A stretch of 40,697 bases of DNA from JBAJNN01 sp036881905 (lineage in GTDB: Bacteria > Pseudomonadota > Alphaproteobacteria > Rhizobiales > Im1). Position 1 is the stretch's first letter; each line of letters starts with the position of its first letter. The notes below the pieces were generated by a model, which was not told the origin of the DNA, did no database searches, and worked only from the letters and a program-made list of their open reading frames with translations. A program made the position numbers and the translations under genes. The stretch spans positions 1 to 40,697 of the forward strand of contig JBAJNN010000016.1 of NCBI GenBank assembly GCA_036881905.1, given 5' to 3'. Positions 1 to 8,022 of this stretch are shown in pieces.

Positions 1-50
1 AACCGCTCTCGACCCAGCGGCGTCAGTCGGGCATTGTTGTGGATGTTCAT
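1..50 (-). CDS. IS481-family transposase, N-terminal fragment cut by the window edge
   Basis: On the minus strand an ATG at 48-50 opens MNIHNNARLTPLGRER, the characteristic N-terminus of IS481-family DDE transposases, where a helix-turn-helix follows the ARLTPLGRE segment. A GGAGG ribosome-binding site lies about nine bases upstream. Only 16 residues are inside the window, so nothing can be said about whether the catalytic DDE domain is intact. The N-terminal motif is seen directly; the family assignment comes from recognising this motif. Confidence 0.75.
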   Translation of the reverse strand, partial: MNIHNNARLTPLGRER

Positions 51-121
51 TCGGGCTTGCCTCCAAGGAGGTCTGAAGCTCAGTAACTCCAGTCTCCCCG
101 GTCAGGCCCGAATCGACAACA
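1..121 (-). mobile_element. IS481-family insertion sequence, 5' end only (rest lies left of the window)
   Basis: The minus strand begins near position 121 with TGTTGTCGATTCGGG, a plausible terminal inverted repeat of the TGT...ACA type used by this family. It continues through a short leader into the transposase start at position 50. Only the 5' end is present, so the other terminal repeat and the target duplication cannot be checked. The exact outer boundary at 121 is inferred. It suggests that the left edge of the window is an insertion site next to purE. Confidence 0.6.
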
Positions 122-695
122 TATTGAAAGCTCACAGCTAGGGCGCTTCCCGCCCGACAGGATCGAGGGAGTCGTAAAGAAACTTCACGACGCGGCGCCT
201 TGGAACCACCATGTCATAGACTGTTACGATGATGGTCACAGTCATTTGACGACCATGTCGCCGCGGAAGCGGCTTTCTCTTTTTCAGCTTCAAAGCCCCG
301 ATTATCGAATCGTTAGCACCGCTCGGTGTCCTCACAAGCACGACGCACTCATGTGCGTGATCGCTAAATATTAGGCTGGCCAGTAGCTATCGTCGGCATG
401 GTTTTTCAGGAGAGAATTGCCGGTTATCTATCCATTGAGATAGCATGCAGGATTTTGGAAGCTCCAGACAAGTCTTTTGATCTTTTTACCACACCACAAC
501 AAGCCCCTTCACGGTTCGTTTCATTGCAAAATAACTCCAGATGATTCTCATTTAATTCCAGCTGGTCCAGCGCTTTCGCTTCTGAAACTGTATGATTGTC
601 GCTCAAGTGCACTCCAAATCTCAATTCTCCACACGCCCTGGAACGGGGACGGATCCGAAAACAGGCGGTTATCGGCCAAGAATCGGCATTAAAAG
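122..695. other. Intergenic stretch without a convincing gene
   Basis: Two short minus-strand reading frames (138-341, 67 codons; 424-624, 66 codons) are open here. Neither product resembles a family I know, neither has a clear ribosome-binding site, and overlapping frames of similar length exist on the plus strand. Composition is less GC-rich than in the neighbouring genes. The stretch separates an insertion sequence from the purE promoter and is probably non-coding or decayed DNA. Confidence 0.5.
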
Positions 696-723
696 TTGCA
701 TCGCGCCGCGCCCTTTCTATAAT
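696..723 (+). promoter_or_regulatory. Probable sigma-70 type promoter of purEK
   Basis: TTGCAT at 696-701 and a perfect TATAAT at 718-723 are separated by 16 bases. Transcription would start near 730, giving a leader of about 38 bases before the purE start at 768. No operator or riboswitch-like fold is evident in that short leader. Confidence 0.65.
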
Positions 724-752
724 CAGCTTCCCTTTTGGAAGAGCGCTTTTGT

Positions 753-760
753 CAGGGGGA
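753..760 (+). promoter_or_regulatory. Ribosome-binding site that fixes the purE start
   Basis: CAGGGGGA lies seven bases before TTG at 768. A longer in-frame reading from TTG at 735 would begin almost at the predicted transcription start and has no Shine-Dalgarno sequence, so 768 is preferred. Confidence 0.65.
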
Positions 761-767
761 CGCTGTC

Positions 768-1259
768 TTGAAGATCACAAAGCCGGTTGTTGCTATTATC
801 ATGGGGAGCCAGTCGGACTGGCCGGCGATGAGGCACGGCGCCGAGATGCTCGATGTGTTGGGCATTGACCATGATGTGCGCATCATTTCCGCCCACCGCA
901 CGCCGGAGCGGCTTTATCGTTTCGCCAGGGGAGCGCGGGGCGAGGGCTTCAAGGTCATCATCGCCGGCGCCGGCGGCGCCGCGCATCTGCCAGGAATGAC
1001 CGCCGCCCTGACTCCTTTGCCGGTTCTGGGCGTGCCGCTCGAATCGAAAGCCCTTAATGGGCGCGACAGCTTGCTGTCCACCGTGCAAATGCCGGCCGGC
1101 ATTCCCGTCGGCACATTGGCCATCGGCAAGGCCGGCAGCATCAACGCCGCCCTTCTGGCCGCCGGTATTCTGGCGCTATGCAATGAATCGATCGCCACGC
1201 AGCTCGATGAATGGCGTCAACGCCAAAGTGAAAACGTGATTGAAAAGCCAAGACCCTGA
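768..1259 (+). CDS. purE: N5-carboxyaminoimidazole ribonucleotide mutase (PurE)
   Basis: Class I PurE converts N5-CAIR to CAIR in de novo purine synthesis, taking the product of PurK, the next gene. From the chosen TTG start the product is 163 residues, normal for the family. It opens with the canonical KPVVAIIMGSQSDW segment, whose GSQSDW loop binds phosphate. The SAHRTPERL segment carries the catalytic histidine, and GAGGAAHLPGM and GVPLESKALNG follow in the usual order. The stop codon TGA overlaps the purK ATG by one base (TGATG), so the two are translationally coupled. Cytoplasmic and probably octameric, by family knowledge. The identification is secure; the non-ATG start is the only uncertain point. 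Confidence 0.96.
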   Translation: MKITKPVVAIIMGSQSDWPAMRHGAEMLDVLGIDHDVRIISAHRTPERLYRFARGARGEGFKVIIAGAGGAAHLPGMTAALTPLPVLGVPLESKALNGRDSLLSTVQMPAGIPVGTLAIGKAGSINAALLAAGILALCNESIATQLDEWRQRQSENVIEKPRP

Positions 1260-2374
1260 TGTCCGATCAAGCATTACCCCCTGTCGCGGTGCCCCCTTGC
1301 GGCATTATCGGCATTCTGGGCGGCGGCCAGCTCGGCCGCATGCTTGCCCTCGCCGCCGCCGAAATGGGACTGAATTGCCATATCTATTGCCCCGACCCTA
1401 AAAGCCCGGCCTTCGATGTGGTCAGCCGATCCACCTGTGCGGATTATGATGACGAAACCGCCCTCGCGGCGTTCAGTCGCGATGTTGACGCGGTGACCTT
1501 CGAGTTTGAAAATGTCCCTCCCGATACGGTCGATTTTCTGTCGTCGCAGCTGCCGGTCCGGCCCGGCGGCAAGGCCTTGCGCATCACTCAGGATAGGCTG
1601 AAGGAAAAACGCTTCATCGAATCGCTCGGGCGTTCCTGCGCTCCCTTCATGGCGGTCGATAGCCTCGACGATCTTATCCGCGGGGTGAAACGCTTAAGCT
1701 ACCCCGCCATTCTCAAAACCCGGCGTTTCGGCTATGATGGCAAGGGACAGGTCATGCTGCATGAGGGTGACGATCCAGCGCTTGCCTTCGCCGCAATCGG
1801 CGAGGCGCCGGCGATCGTCGAGGGTTTCGTGCCCTTCGCGAAGGAAATATCGGCCCTGGTCGCAAGGGGCCGCGATGGGCGGATCGCGCTTTACGATATT
1901 GCCGAGAATCATCACGAAAATCATATTTTGCGGGTGTCGCGGGTGCCGGCCGCCATTGAACCTTCAACGCGCGAGGCGGCCTTGGAGATTGCGCGCCATG
2001 CCGTCGAAAGGCTGGACTATGTGGGCGTTCTGGCGATTGAGTTTTTCGTCCTCGAAGAGGAGGCTAAGGAACGCCTTGTGATCAACGAATTTGCGCCACG
2101 GGTGCATAATTCCGGCCATTGGACGCAGGATGGTTGCGCGGTTTCGCAGTTTGCCCAGCATATCCGCGCCGTTGCCGGTTGGCCATTGGCGAGGCCTGTG
2201 CGATTGGCCGATGTGGAAATGACCAATCTCATTGGCGATGAAGTCAACGGATGGAGGACTCTGGCGCTCGAGCCCGCCGCGGTCGTGCATTTTTATGCCA
2301 AGGCCGAATCCCGTGAGGGCAGGAAAATGGGCCATATCAACCGGTTGACGACCTTATCTCGATCGAGGCGGTAG
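1259..2374 (+). CDS. purK: N5-carboxyaminoimidazole ribonucleotide synthase (PurK)
   Basis: An ATP-grasp enzyme that carboxylates AIR with bicarbonate and ATP to N5-CAIR, the substrate of the PurE encoded just upstream. The product is 371 residues. A nucleotide-binding GILGGGQLGRM lies near residues 18-28, EFENVP near 81, the ATP-grasp lysine segment TRRFGYDGKGQ near 155, and the metal-binding NEFAPRVHNSGHWT near 275. The C-terminal segment YAKAESREGRKMGH is typical of PurK. The last residues (SRSRR) look slightly divergent, but length and motifs are normal. It shares the purE promoter; no terminator is obvious before rpsU. Confidence 0.96.
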   Translation: MSDQALPPVAVPPCGIIGILGGGQLGRMLALAAAEMGLNCHIYCPDPKSPAFDVVSRSTCADYDDETALAAFSRDVDAVTFEFENVPPDTVDFLSSQLPVRPGGKALRITQDRLKEKRFIESLGRSCAPFMAVDSLDDLIRGVKRLSYPAILKTRRFGYDGKGQVMLHEGDDPALAFAAIGEAPAIVEGFVPFAKEISALVARGRDGRIALYDIAENHHENHILRVSRVPAAIEPSTREAALEIARHAVERLDYVGVLAIEFFVLEEEAKERLVINEFAPRVHNSGHWTQDGCAVSQFAQHIRAVAGWPLARPVRLADVEMTNLIGDEVNGWRTLALEPAAVVHFYAKAESREGRKMGHINRLTTLSRSRR

Positions 2375-2539
2375 AAAATAACCGAGCTGTAGACGCAACC
2401 GTTTGATTATGTTATCTAGAATCTTTGCGTCTGGGCTGGGCTTGGTTTAAGGGAACTGGTAAGGTGGCTTAATGTGCCTTGTTAGCCCTTCTTGCGAACA
2501 TGGGGGCCCTCCCTTTATCAACCAAATGAGGCATAAAGC

Positions 2540-2764
2540 GTGCAAGTTATCGTTCGCGACAACAATGTCGATCAGGCGCTCAAGGCGTTAAAGAAGAAAA
2601 TGCAGCGGGAAGGACTCTTCCGTGAACTCAAGCTGCGTAATCATTACGAGAAACCTTCGGAACGGCGCGTGCGTGAAAAAGCCGAAGCCGCACGGCGCGC
2701 GCGCAAGCTGGCGCGTAAACGCGCACAGCAGGAAGGTTTGCCCTTGCCCAAGCGGCGGGGATGA
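2540..2764 (+). CDS. rpsU: Small ribosomal subunit protein bS21
   Basis: A 74-residue, strongly basic protein beginning MQVIVRDNNVDQALKALKKK, typical of alphaproteobacterial S21, with the RELKLRNHYEKPSE core and an Arg/Lys/Ala-rich C-terminal helix. bS21 binds the 30S platform near the 3' end of 16S rRNA and helps initiation. The start is GTG at 2540; GAGG sits about eight bases upstream. It lies 165 bases after purK and probably has its own promoter, although I could not define one. A small stem-loop (2764-2778) directly follows the stop but has no U-run on this strand. Confidence 0.95.
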   Translation: MQVIVRDNNVDQALKALKKKMQREGLFRELKLRNHYEKPSERRVREKAEAARRARKLARKRAQQEGLPLPKRRG

Positions 2765-2833
2765 GGCGGTTTCCGCCTTAAAAAACCCTTAAAAATCTCT
2801 TTTAAGAAATGGTTTTCCTGCCTCGTATTCCGT

Positions 2834-4588
2834 TCATCGGTTTGCTGCGATGGATAATGCCTGCCAGGCTTCATAAGCGGCAATCACTGTTGCCATTTGC
2901 GCGGTATGAGCGGCAACGAAGGCATCGCCATATACGGTTTCATCCGGATATTCGGTGATCAGGGTTAAGGGCACGGCACAGTCATTGTTCTGCGAGACCA
3001 GACAGGCAAAGCCGTTGACAATACGAAACTCATGGCCGCCGGCATGGGCGTCATAAAGCGCAATTTGCCGGTCATTGAAGGCTTTCAGGCCGGGAACACC
3101 GGCGAGCCGCGCGGTGACGACGTCAATGAGACGTTCGGCATGGTCGCGCCAGCCTTCATGATGGCGCAGAATCGGAAAAAAGCCCTTAGGGAGCATCCAC
3201 AGTGCAAAGCCATGCGGGATATAACCGGATAATGGCTGGGTCCATTCGTGAGCCGGATAGCCATGCAGGTTGATATGCAATTTTGCGCCGGTCAGCCTCT
3301 GCGCCTCGATGCGAATGGCCTTTTCCCAAAGAGCCGGCGGCCGGCGATATTCGAGATCGTCGCCAAGGGCGGTATAGCGCGCGCTGTGATGCATATAACG
3401 CGGATTGTCGAGGATAAGACGCTGATGCAGGGCGTAGCCATCGGGATTTTCCAGTGGTGAGATCGCAAAATGCGCCCCAGGTCGCCGGATGAGAGCGTGG
3501 GCCGCGCGCAATGCGCCGACGACGCCGCTGGTCTCATTGGCATGCTGGCCAGCGCTGATCATGACCGGTTTTTCATGACCCTCATGATACCGCCCGTCAA
3601 TCTTGCGGCCCGCGTAAGAGCGCGCCGAAAAAACCTGCCCGCCGATTTTTGCAAGCTCGGAGTCCACCTGCTCGATGCCGATGGCCCTTTCAGCGCGATC
3701 AAGGGGCTGATGCGGCGCCACGGTCGCGCCATTATGCGCGGCGAAACAACGGGTCTCGACGGTGACCTTTGCCACCGGCCCGCCATAAAGAATTTCCGGC
3801 GCGATCTGGCCCGGTCGCACAGTGCGATCACTCGCCGGACGGCCGGATTTTTTGTGGAACATCTTAAGCAGGGTGAAATAAAATTCCTCGTGCAGAGCCT
3901 CGCGCAGGCTGACGAATTCATCGCCAACCGGCAATTCGCGGTCGTGAACGGGGAGCGATACGCGAATATTGAGTTCCTCAAACCAAGGCTCGCCGTCGCC
4001 CCAATCATGATCGGCGATCGCCGCGACCGTAGCCTGGAACAACGCCTCATACTCGGTTTCGAGGCGGCGGTCTTCGATGACCCCGCCATCGGCGTCACTA
4101 ACCTTAAGCCAGCCGGTCGGCGATAACAACGCTGTCCCGTCAATGGCGCGATGCTCGCGATTGGGCGCAAAAATTTCATGTCGCAAGCACGCGCCATCGG
4201 TTCGGGTTATGCTCACATCATAGACAAGACTGTCGGTTCGGCCTGGCGAAAAGCTTATTTGAGCTGGACCGCACAGGCCGGCAAGCGGGTAGGTTTCGAG
4301 GCGAAAGCGATTTTCGTGGCCAATCTCATGGCGCGGATAGGCAATGTCCAGCCGCGCAATATCAGTCGGCGAAATATCCTCCAGAACGGCATGCAACAAT
4401 GGCTTATACGCGCTGCGCAGCCTTGCCGCAATCCCATAGTCGGCGAATTTTCGCTCGCCCTCGCGTCGGGTTGGCTCATCGACGAACAACCAGGCTTCTA
4501 TCCTGTGATGCCGATAGGCCGGGCGGGCGAAACGCTCAATGAGCCCGTCTAGAATCGGAGGGAAACACCGTTCGAAAATCACGCTCAT
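2834..4588 (-). CDS. Cytoplasmic M14-family zinc metallopeptidase with a long N-terminal extension
   Basis: The 584-residue product carries the M14 zinc-carboxypeptidase signature: HANE with zinc ligands H349 and E352, an NPDGY segment near 381, a third ligand H442 in INLHGYPAHEW, and a candidate catalytic glutamate E546 in LITEYPDE. No signal peptide or membrane segment is seen, so it should act in the cytoplasm. The first ~320 residues match no domain I recognise. Most bacterial M14 enzymes are shorter, and MpaA, the murein-peptide amidase of this clan, is less than half this size. Its ATG overlaps the upstream permease stop by four bases, making it the last gene of a peptide-transporter operon. 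I infer that it trims peptides brought in by the transporter; the true substrate is unknown. Confidence 0.85.
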   Translation of the reverse strand: MSVIFERCFPPILDGLIERFARPAYRHHRIEAWLFVDEPTRREGERKFADYGIAARLRSAYKPLLHAVLEDISPTDIARLDIAYPRHEIGHENRFRLETYPLAGLCGPAQISFSPGRTDSLVYDVSITRTDGACLRHEIFAPNREHRAIDGTALLSPTGWLKVSDADGGVIEDRRLETEYEALFQATVAAIADHDWGDGEPWFEELNIRVSLPVHDRELPVGDEFVSLREALHEEFYFTLLKMFHKKSGRPASDRTVRPGQIAPEILYGGPVAKVTVETRCFAAHNGATVAPHQPLDRAERAIGIEQVDSELAKIGGQVFSARSYAGRKIDGRYHEGHEKPVMISAGQHANETSGVVGALRAAHALIRRPGAHFAISPLENPDGYALHQRLILDNPRYMHHSARYTALGDDLEYRRPPALWEKAIRIEAQRLTGAKLHINLHGYPAHEWTQPLSGYIPHGFALWMLPKGFFPILRHHEGWRDHAERLIDVVTARLAGVPGLKAFNDRQIALYDAHAGGHEFRIVNGFACLVSQNNDCAVPLTLITEYPDETVYGDAFVAAHTAQMATVIAAYEAWQALSIAANR

Positions 4589-5451
4589 CGTAGCGTTGTT
4601 CCGGTCGGATCAAGGCGGTCGCGCAGCCAGTCGCCGAGCAGATTAAAACCAAGAACGGTGACCATAATCGCCAGGCCGGGAAACACGGCTATCCACCAGG
4701 CGTTTTGCAGATAGGTCCGGCCCTGGGCCAGCATGCCGCCCCAGCTGGGGATCGTGGGATCGATGCCAAGCCCGAGAAAAGTCAGGCTGCTTTCGAGCAA
4801 AATATTATTGGCGATATTGAGAGTCATCAACACAATGACCGGCCCAATGAGATTAGGCAGAAGATGGGAAAACAAAAGTTTCACATCGCCGACCCCGATC
4901 GCTTGGGCCTGTTGGATGAAGTCGCGCTCACGCAAGGCAATCACCAAGCCGCGCACAAGACGAGCATATTGCACCCATTGCGAGACGATCAGCAGAATAA
5001 TGGTGTGGCTCAAGCTACCGCCGAAAATGGCGATGACGGTAATGGCGAGCAGAATAAAGGGCAGGGCCAGTTGTATATCGACGAGACGCATGACGATCAT
5101 GTCGCAAAGCCCGCGATAATAGCCGGACATCATGCCCACCACAACCCCGACCGTGACCGCGCCCGCAACCGAGAGCAGGCCGACTTCGAGCGAGATTTTT
5201 CCGCCGGTGACGATCCGCGCCAGAACGTCGCGGCCCAGAGGGTCGGTGCCGAGGCTATGGGTTCCATGAGTAAAGGGAGGCAACAGACGCGCCGTGAGAT
5301 CGATTTTTTCGCCGCCATCGGGGAAAACAATGCCAGAGAACAGAACAGCCAGCCCCATGACGCCGACAAACAGCAGGCCTAAGGTAAACTCCAGCGTCCT
5401 GAAATGGGTGGGCGCCCCTTTGCGTTGGGTTTTGTCCGAAGTCCTGCTCAT
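4585..5451 (-). CDS. Peptide ABC transporter permease, DppC/OppC type
   Basis: A 288-residue inner-membrane permease of the binding-protein-dependent transport family. It has an N-terminal membrane helix at about 22-44, the LGTDPLGRDVLARI segment that marks DppC/OppC proteins, several further helices, and an EAA loop (QAIGVGDVKLLFSHLLPN) that contacts the ATPase. The C-terminal half keeps ESSLTFLGLGIDPTIPSWG, another hallmark. It pairs with the DppB-type permease five bases upstream to form the channel. The stop overlaps the start of the M14 peptidase, so transport and hydrolysis are coupled at translation. Specificity for di-, oligo- or modified peptides cannot be told from the permease. Confidence 0.93.
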   Translation of the reverse strand: MSRTSDKTQRKGAPTHFRTLEFTLGLLFVGVMGLAVLFSGIVFPDGGEKIDLTARLLPPFTHGTHSLGTDPLGRDVLARIVTGGKISLEVGLLSVAGAVTVGVVVGMMSGYYRGLCDMIVMRLVDIQLALPFILLAITVIAIFGGSLSHTIILLIVSQWVQYARLVRGLVIALRERDFIQQAQAIGVGDVKLLFSHLLPNLIGPVIVLMTLNIANNILLESSLTFLGLGIDPTIPSWGGMLAQGRTYLQNAWWIAVFPGLAIMVTVLGFNLLGDWLRDRLDPTGTTLR

Positions 5452-5456
5452 AAAGA

Positions 5457-6380
5457 TCAGCGCACCCTGACCCGGGGGTCGATCAGCCCATAGGCGATAT
5501 CGACCACGAGATTGACGGCGATAATCAGCAAGGACAGTACGGTGATGACGGCCTGCAAAACCGGATAGTCACGCGCAGCCACGGCATCGAAGGCTAAAGT
5601 GCCGAGGCCGGGCCAGTTGAACACGCGCTCGACCACCACGATTCCCCCGATCAGGGCGCCGAATTGCAGGCCGAACCAGGTTATGAGCGGGATGGCGCAG
5701 TTGCGTAGCCCGTGCTTGTACAAAACGGCTCTCTCGCCAAGCCCCTTGGCGCGGGCGACCATGATATACTGCGCCTGCAAGGTTTCAAGCATGGCGGTGC
5801 GCACTAGGCGGACATTGGTCGCGGTCAAAATCACGCCCATGGTCACGGCCGGCATGATAAGGCTTGAAAACCCGCTCATACCGCTGGGGGGCAGCCAGCC
5901 AAGGGTGATGGAAAACACTAACACCATCATGGTGGCAAGCCAGAAATTCGGAAATGACAGGCCGGCCAGCGAGCAAATACGAATGAGCTGATCGGCCCAT
6001 TTGCCGCGCGCCACCGCAGCCTTGATCCCCAGCGGAACCGAAAGCGCAATCGCGATCAGCATTGAAGACAAGGCCAAACTCAGCGTTGCCGGCAGGGCTT
6101 TTGCGATCAATTGCGAGACCGGCGTGCCGCCGATGAAACTGCGCCCGAAATCGAGCGATACCAAGCCCCGCAAGAAGCTCAGATATTGAACGAAAAAGGG
6201 CTGATTCAACCCCAGAGCTTCACGAATACGTTCGAGGTCCGCCTCGGTTACGGCCGCGGAGCCTTGCGTCAACATCAAGGCCGGATCGCCGGTCAGACGA
6301 ATGGCGAAAGCAACGATCAAGGTCACCGCGACCATCACGAACAGGGCCTGTAAAAGGCGTTTGAGCAAAAATCCGGCCAA
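5457..6380 (-). CDS. Peptide ABC transporter permease, DppB/OppB type
   Basis: A 307-residue inner-membrane permease. The N-terminus (MAGFLLKRLLQALFVMVAVT) is the classic DppB opening helix, followed by RLTGDPA and the conserved LGLNQPFFVQY segment. The EAA cytoplasmic loop is RAKGLGERAVLYKHGLRN, and the end IDPRVRVR is typical. It forms a heterodimeric channel with the DppC-type protein encoded five bases downstream. An 84-base gap containing a small stem-loop separates it from the substrate-binding protein gene upstream. Confidence 0.93.
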   Translation of the reverse strand: MAGFLLKRLLQALFVMVAVTLIVAFAIRLTGDPALMLTQGSAAVTEADLERIREALGLNQPFFVQYLSFLRGLVSLDFGRSFIGGTPVSQLIAKALPATLSLALSSMLIAIALSVPLGIKAAVARGKWADQLIRICSLAGLSFPNFWLATMMVLVFSITLGWLPPSGMSGFSSLIMPAVTMGVILTATNVRLVRTAMLETLQAQYIMVARAKGLGERAVLYKHGLRNCAIPLITWFGLQFGALIGGIVVVERVFNWPGLGTLAFDAVAARDYPVLQAVITVLSLLIIAVNLVVDIAYGLIDPRVRVR

Positions 6381-6420
6381 GGTGATTTTCCGTTACTAAA
6401 GAGCAAGTGGCTTGTCATGG

Positions 6421-6465
6421 GCCACTACCCGTGCGACGGGAATAACGCCATGGTGGCTAAGTGGC
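6421..6465 (-). other. Possible intercistronic stem-loop after the binding-protein gene
   Basis: CCCGT and ACGGG (6428-6440) pair around a three-base loop. Flanking GCCACT and AGTGGC segments (6421-6426 and 6460-6465) can extend the fold. Stem-loops at this place often protect the binding-protein mRNA so that it outnumbers the permeases; that role here is inference. Confidence 0.35.
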
Positions 6466-7994
6466 TAATCGACGCTGACTTGGTTCAGGCGCAGACGGCT
6501 GTCGGGCACGGGAGTGAAATTATGCACGCGGCGGTTAAGCCCGAAAATTTCGTTGGGGTTGTAAAGCGGCAGCTCCAGCGCATGGTCGGCGACATACTTC
6601 GCAATGGCCCTTAAAGCGCTTTGGCGTTGGTCGCGGTCGGTAATCATGCGCTGGGACTCAAGCATCTTATCCAGCTTGGCGTCGCGGTCATAGGGATTCC
6701 ATTTTTCGCCGGTATGATACATGAAATAGGCGGTGTTGTCGTAATCGAAGGTCCAGCCGCCCCAAGCTTGCTGAAACAACTCGCCGGTCTTGCCTTGCGG
6801 AACGATGTCGTTCAGAAAATAATTGCTCTCATAAAGTTTGATCGTTGCGTTAAGCTCGATCATCTGAAGGTAACCGGCAACCGCCTGAACCGCTTCGTTG
6901 AAACTGGCGTTATTGTTGCGAATATCAATGCGAAGTTGCGTGCCGGGCTTGATTCCGGCCTGTTTGAGAAGCCTGCGGGCTAGGTCCGGATCATAGGGCA
7001 ATGGGGACAAATCGGGGTCATAACCAAAGGACAGCGCGCTTTGAAAACTGGCGATCGGGGCGGCGTAACCGCCAAGAATCGAATCGATGATGGCCTGACG
7101 GTCAACGCCGAGAATCATTGCCTTGCGCACACGCTCATCGCGGGTGATCCCTCTCGCGGTGTTGAAACGCAAAGCATAGACGGAAGGTCCCGGTGCGGTG
7201 ACAACCTCAAGCTCCGGCTTGTTTTTGATGGTCCCGACCATGCCGATCGGAACGCCCGGTGGCATCACCAGATCGATACGGCCGGCCTGTAATTCGGCGA
7301 CCGCCGTGGCCGGTTCGGCGATGAAACGGTAATCGAGCCGTGAAATATTCGCCTTGGTTCCCCAGAAATCCTCGAACCGCTCCAGGCTGATCTCGACTTT
7401 CGGTTCATAAGACACGAATTTGAACGGACCGGTGCCGATGGGGTGGCTGTTGAACCAATCCTCGCCATGTTCTTCGATATAATCCGGCGGCACGATCATG
7501 GCGCCATACCCGGCCAGTTTGGTCAACAACACAGGATCGATGAGTTTAAGATAAAAATCGACGGTGAAAGCATCGATGATCGCGACATGGTCGATGGCGG
7601 CGTAGTTGGATTTCTGCGGGCCTTTGGAGCCTTGATCGCCCAGCAGACGTTCGAAGGTAAATTTCACCGCCCTGGCGTTGAACGGCTCGCCATCGTGAAA
7701 GGTCACGCCCTGGCGCAGATGGAAACGGATACGTTTGCCGCCATCGAGAGTCTCCCAGGAGGTGGCAAGCCCGGCGACCAGCCTTCCATCGGGTTGGCGA
7801 TAGGTCAGGCCGTCATAGAGATTGGTCGCCACCGCGGCCCAAGCGACCAGATAGGTATCAACCGGATCCCAACTGCCCGGATCCTGCGCCGAGGAAACCG
7901 TCAGAGTGCCCCCGGCATGGGCTAACGAAGCCGCGGCCAGCCATAAGCCCGTAGCCAGAAGACCACGAAAACAGTTCAGGAAGCCATTTTTCAT
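6465..7994 (-). CDS. Periplasmic peptide-binding protein of an ABC transporter (SBP_bac_5)
   Basis: A 509-residue extracytoplasmic solute-binding protein of the DppA/OppA family. The N-terminus is a signal peptide (MKNGFLNCFRGLLATGLWLA, with an AHA cleavage site near residue 27). The mature part has GGTLTVSSAQDPGSWDPVDT, the signature region LATSWETLDGGKRIRFHLRQ, and VTFHDGEPFNARAVKFTFER, all diagnostic. No lipobox is present, so it is probably soluble in the periplasm. The start at 7994 has GGAG six bases upstream; a TTG at 8009 is a weaker alternative. It lies between the ATPase gene (stop at 8023) and the permeases. The ligand is not predictable beyond peptide-like compounds. Confidence 0.94.
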   Translation of the reverse strand: MKNGFLNCFRGLLATGLWLAAASLAHAGGTLTVSSAQDPGSWDPVDTYLVAWAAVATNLYDGLTYRQPDGRLVAGLATSWETLDGGKRIRFHLRQGVTFHDGEPFNARAVKFTFERLLGDQGSKGPQKSNYAAIDHVAIIDAFTVDFYLKLIDPVLLTKLAGYGAMIVPPDYIEEHGEDWFNSHPIGTGPFKFVSYEPKVEISLERFEDFWGTKANISRLDYRFIAEPATAVAELQAGRIDLVMPPGVPIGMVGTIKNKPELEVVTAPGPSVYALRFNTARGITRDERVRKAMILGVDRQAIIDSILGGYAAPIASFQSALSFGYDPDLSPLPYDPDLARRLLKQAGIKPGTQLRIDIRNNNASFNEAVQAVAGYLQMIELNATIKLYESNYFLNDIVPQGKTGELFQQAWGGWTFDYDNTAYFMYHTGEKWNPYDRDAKLDKMLESQRMITDRDQRQSALRAIAKYVADHALELPLYNPNEIFGLNRRVHNFTPVPDSRLRLNQVSVD

Positions 7995-8022
7995 CGCTTT
8001 CTCCACCAACGTCCTTAAGGGC

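Noticed and set aside
2764..2778. Hairpin after rpsU as an intrinsic terminator
   Set aside because: The stem AGGCGG/CCGCCT is followed by A residues on the plus strand, and on the minus strand the U-run precedes the stem, so it fits neither direction well.
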